Source: Bacillota bacterium (lineage in GTDB: Bacteria; Bacillota; Clostridia; Oscillospirales; Ruminococcaceae). From it: a DNA stretch of 7,553 nucleotides. The DNA lies in assembly GCA_023443315.1 (NCBI GenBank), contig JAEZVA010000101.1:1-7553 (forward strand), written 5' to 3'. The notes under the pieces were generated by a model, which worked only from the letters and a program-made list of their open reading frames with translations, was not told the DNA's origin and did no database searches. A program made the position numbers and the translations under genes. Within the stretch, counting starts at the first letter, position 1. Every line of letters starts with the position of its first letter. This document shows, in pieces, positions 5,185-7,553 of the stretch.

Positions 5185-6774
5185 TTGGACGCAAAGACCC
5201 GAATATTAGAAAAGTACAGTGCAAGGGTGTATAAAAACCGCAAAGAGCACGTCATCACTGTCCAGGATGCGCCAAGCTCACAAAACATACAGGCCAACAC
5301 CCGTGCCATACCCGGTATTCTGACCAACCGTGGCTGCTGCTACGCAGGCTGCAAGGGCGTGGTGCTTGCCCCGCTCAAGGATGTTGCGGTCATTACGCAC
5401 GGTCCCATCGGGTGCGGGTTTTACACCTGGGGCACCAGGCGGCATAAGGGCAGAGTGGAGGACGGCAGAAACTTTTTGGAGTACTGCCTATCTACCGACA
5501 TGCAGGAGCCGGACATCGTGTTCGGCGGCGAAAAAAAGCTAAAGCAGGCCATCGTAGAGGCAGTTGAGATATTCTCCCCAAAATGCGTGATGATCTGTTC
5601 CACCTGTCCGGTCGGTCTCATAGGCGACGACATCCACGCGGTGGCGGCATGGGCGGAGCAAGAGTTTGGCATCAAGTGCATCGCTTACAGCTGCGAGGGC
5701 TATAAGGGCGTAAGCCAGTCGGGCGGACACCACATCGCAAACAACGGTCTGATGCGGCGTGTCATCGGCACCGGCGACGCGGCACCCAGCAAGAGATACG
5801 CGGTTAATATCTTAGGCGAGTACAACATCGGCGGCGACGGTTGGGAGACCTCCCGTATTCTGAAGCGGATCGGCTATGACATCGTGTCGGTGTTTACGGG
5901 GGACGGCAGCTACGAGGAGCTTACCAACGCACACACGGCAAACCTAAACCTCGTGCAGTGCCACCGCTCTATCAACTACATCGCGGAGATGATGAAGACC
6001 AAATACAACATCGACTGGATTAAGGTGAACTTCATCGGCGTGGGCGCAACCATCAAAAGCCTGCGCGACATGGCAGCCTTCTTCGGCGATCAAGAACTGA
6101 TTGACCGCACCGAGGCGGTGATTCAGGATGAGCTGGCCGAGATATTTGAGGATGTTGAGTATTACAAGGGCAAGCTCAAGGGCAAGACCGCCGGAATTTT
6201 CGTGGGCGGCTCGCGTTCTCACCACTACCAGAACCTGCTTGCAGACTTTGGTGTGGAAACGGTGATTGCAGGCTACGAGTTCGCACACCGCGACGACTAC
6301 GAGGGACGCGATGTAATCCCCGACATCAAGGAGGACGCGGACAGCAAGAACATTGAGCAGATTACCGTCACCGCCGACTCCGAAAAGTACCATGTGTTTC
6401 TTTCGGATGAGCAGCTGGAAAAGCTCAAGGGGCAGATTCCGATTGAACAGTACAGCGGTATGATTCGAGAGATGAAAAACGGGGCTGTGGTGGTGGATGA
6501 TTTTAACCATTACGAAACCGAGGAGCTTTTGCGTTATCTGAAGCCCGACCTGTTCTTCTCAGGCATCAAGGATAAATACATCCTGCAAAAATCGGGCGTT
6601 GTCTCCCGTCAGATGCACTCGTACGACTACAGTGGTCCGTATGCGGGCTTCCGTGGCGCCGTGAACTTTGCAAAAGACGTCGCCATGAGCCTGTACGCGC
6701 CGGCATGGGGCTTTATTACCCCTCCGTGGAAAAACACCCCCACCCTGACGGGTTCTTTGACAGGAGGCAAATAG
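5185..6774 (+). CDS. nifD: Nitrogenase MoFe protein alpha subunit NifD
   Basis: This is the alpha subunit of the MoFe protein, which binds FeMo-cofactor and reduces N2; 529 residues. The P-cluster cysteines are Cys51 (RGCCYAGC), Cys77 (GPIGCGFY) and Cys141 (STCPVGLIGDD). Gln178 and His182 (VSQSGGHH) match the residues near the active site. Cys259 (NLVQCHRSINYI) and His478 (RQMHSYDYSGPY) are the two cofactor ligands, and Arg344 (GGSRSHH) is the conserved Arg beside the cofactor. The segment around 376-430 is the extra stretch seen in clostridial NifD and absent from Azotobacter. The start is TTG, supported by AGGAGG 8 bases upstream; the product begins MDAKTRILEKY. A rare start with an ideal ribosome site may tune expression. 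The stop lies inside the ribosome-site spacer of a small ORF that follows. No AnfG or VnfG subunit gene is present, which supports a molybdenum enzyme. Confidence 0.97.
   Translation: MDAKTRILEKYSARVYKNRKEHVITVQDAPSSQNIQANTRAIPGILTNRGCCYAGCKGVVLAPLKDVAVITHGPIGCGFYTWGTRRHKGRVEDGRNFLEYCLSTDMQEPDIVFGGEKKLKQAIVEAVEIFSPKCVMICSTCPVGLIGDDIHAVAAWAEQEFGIKCIAYSCEGYKGVSQSGGHHIANNGLMRRVIGTGDAAPSKRYAVNILGEYNIGGDGWETSRILKRIGYDIVSVFTGDGSYEELTNAHTANLNLVQCHRSINYIAEMMKTKYNIDWIKVNFIGVGATIKSLRDMAAFFGDQELIDRTEAVIQDELAEIFEDVEYYKGKLKGKTAGIFVGGSRSHHYQNLLADFGVETVIAGYEFAHRDDYEGRDVIPDIKEDADSKNIEQITVTADSEKYHVFLSDEQLEKLKGQIPIEQYSGMIREMKNGAVVVDDFNHYETEELLRYLKPDLFFSGIKDKYILQKSGVVSRQMHSYDYSGPYAGFRGAVNFAKDVAMSLYAPAWGFITPPWKNTPTLTGSLTGGK
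6762..6767 (+). promoter_or_regulatory. Ribosome site of the small ORF, inside the end of nifD
   Basis: AGGAGG is encoded within the last codons of nifD and stands 8 bases before the GTG at 6776. It cannot serve nifK, whose start is more than 110 bases downstream. It is therefore the main evidence that the small ORF is translated. A ribosome finishing nifD at 6774 would clear the site and could restart there. Confidence 0.6.
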
Positions 6775-6775
6775 C

Positions 6776-6883
6776 GTGAATAATACAATGCTTTTACGTC
6801 TCGGTTTTGCACCGCTTTGCACAGTTATAAATTATCTTGGTGATTTGCCCCTATGGCAGAAAGCCGGAAAGGCAGGACGATAA
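6776..6883 (+). CDS. Putative 35-residue small protein between nifD and nifK
   Basis: I do not recognise this peptide. It starts at GTG one base after the nifD stop, behind AGGAGG at ideal spacing, and ends at TAA two bases before the nifK ATG, so it fills the nifD-nifK gap exactly. An internal ATG (codon 5, 6788) has no ribosome site of its own. The product has a short polar start (NNT), a hydrophobic middle from about residue 5 to 27 (LLRLGFAPLC...NYLGDLPLW), and a basic Gly-rich end (QKAGKAGR). It has one cysteine (15) and one Trp (27). It could be a small amphipathic partner of the MoFe protein or a membrane-touching peptide. It could also be only a translated bridge coupling nifK to nifD. 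It is too short and too hydrophobic to be AnfG or VnfG. The DNA is more AT-rich than its neighbours. Confidence 0.5.
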   Translation: MNNTMLLRLGFAPLCTVINYLGDLPLWQKAGKAGR

Positions 6884-6885
6884 CC

Positions 6886-7553
6886 ATGCTTTCAATGACC
6901 CCAAAACAGGTTTCGGAGCGCAAGGCACTTCGAATTAACCCGTGCAAGACCTGCCAGCCGGTGGGCGCACTGTACGCCGCGCTGGGTGTACATAAGTGCA
7001 TGCCGCACAGCCACGGCTCGCAGGGCTGCGTATCCTTTCACCGAATGTACCTGACCCGCCATTTTAAAGAGCCGGCAATCGCGGCGTCCAGCTCGTTTAC
7101 CGAGGGTGCGTCTGTGTTCGGCGGTGGCTCCAACCTAAAGACCGCGGTCAAGAACATCTTCGACATCTATGACCCCGACGTCATCGCGGTACACACCACC
7201 TGCTTAAGCGAAACCATCGGCGACGATTTAAACTCGTTTATTCAGGATCTTACCATCCCCGAGGGAAAGCTGGTGGTGCATACAAACACCCCGAGCTACG
7301 TGGGTTCGCACATCAACGGCTTTTATAATATGATGTGCGGGTTTATCCGCTACCTTTCCAAAAGTACGGGCGTGAAAAACGGCAAAGCGGCCATCTTCCC
7401 CGGCTTTGTGAACCCCGGCGACATGCGCGAGATTAAGCGACTGACCGAGCTGATGAAAACGCCCTACATCATGTTCCCGGACACCAGCGGTGTGATGGAC
7501 TCCCCGATGACCGGACGCTACGAGATGTACCCGAAGGGCGGCACCACCCTGCC
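6886..7553 (+). CDS. nifK: Nitrogenase MoFe protein beta subunit NifK, N-terminal part (cut by window edge)
   Basis: This is the beta subunit of the MoFe protein, which shares the P-cluster with NifD. The first 222 codons are present and the frame stays open to the right edge. The P-cluster cysteines are Cys23 (KTCQPVGA), Cys48 (GSQGC) and Cys106 (HTTCLSETIGDD). SFTEGASVFGGGSN (70-83), NTPSYVGSHINGF (134-146) and PGFVNPGDMREIKR (172-185) are strongly conserved NifK stretches. I chose the ATG at 6886 because the product then starts MLSMTPKQVSERKALRINP, closely matching what I recall of C. pasteurianum NifK, and AAAGGCAGGA lies upstream. An in-frame ATG at 6853 would add 11 residues and overlap the small ORF, but has a poorer ribosome site. 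As in clostridial NifK, the long N-terminal extension of proteobacterial enzymes is absent. Confidence 0.96.
   Translation, partial: MLSMTPKQVSERKALRINPCKTCQPVGALYAALGVHKCMPHSHGSQGCVSFHRMYLTRHFKEPAIAASSSFTEGASVFGGGSNLKTAVKNIFDIYDPDVIAVHTTCLSETIGDDLNSFIQDLTIPEGKLVVHTNTPSYVGSHINGFYNMMCGFIRYLSKSTGVKNGKAAIFPGFVNPGDMREIKRLTELMKTPYIMFPDTSGVMDSPMTGRYEMYPKGGTTL

Noticed and set aside
5944..6510. 188-residue open frame antisense to nifD
   Set aside because: It lies wholly inside strongly conserved nifD, has no ribosome site or family resemblance, and is a shadow of the nifD codon pattern.
1..7553. CRISPR arrays, tRNA or rRNA genes, insertion sequences, phage attachment sites
   Set aside because: No spaced direct-repeat array, cloverleaf-like segment, transposase-like ORF or terminal inverted repeats were seen on either strand.

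Overview
The window carries the start of a nitrogen-fixation operon of the clostridial type. NifH, NifD and the NifK fragment read, from memory, much closer to the Clostridium pasteurianum proteins than to the proteobacterial ones. NifD has the extra segment of about 50 residues before the cofactor-ligand region, and NifK lacks the long N-terminal extension of Azotobacter. Strong AGGAGG ribosome sites, TTG and GTG starts, a lipoprotein PstS and a Bacillus-style Pho box all fit an anaerobic Bacillota of class Clostridia. Base composition looks close to 50% GC, which argues against the AT-rich genus Clostridium in the strict sense. No finer assignment can be supported.

Layout, left to right. 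Positions 1-1370 (minus strand) hold the phosphate-uptake genes pstS and the first 59 codons of pstC. A strong hairpin separates them, and upstream of pstS lie an extended -10 promoter and a run of five Pho-box-like repeats. Positions 1413-3249 (minus strand) hold a two-gene operon: an AnfO-family nitrogenase accessory protein, then a 319-residue unknown protein made of short repeats with a four-cysteine tail. It ends at an intrinsic terminator at 1413-1455. Positions 3116-3488 form a gene-free divergent control region. It contains promoters facing both ways, a leader hairpin for the anfO side and, on the plus strand, a terminator-like hairpin between the nif promoter and nifH. Positions 3489-7553 (plus strand) hold nifH, nifI1, nifI2, nifD, an overlooked 35-codon ORF, and nifK, which runs off the right edge.

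How the genes fit together. NifH is the Fe protein that delivers electrons to the NifDK MoFe protein. NifI1 and NifI2 are PII-family proteins that, in studied methanogens, bind NifDK and switch it off when fixed nitrogen is plentiful. The operon therefore carries its own post-translational control, and the leader hairpin suggests a further transcriptional checkpoint before nifH. The divergent AnfO-like operon probably serves the nitrogenase in some accessory way. The pst genes look like an independent neighbouring unit under phosphate control.

The least expected elements are the small ORF between nifD and nifK with a near-ideal ribosome site, the attenuator-like hairpin in the nifH leader, and the repeat protein with the Cys tail.
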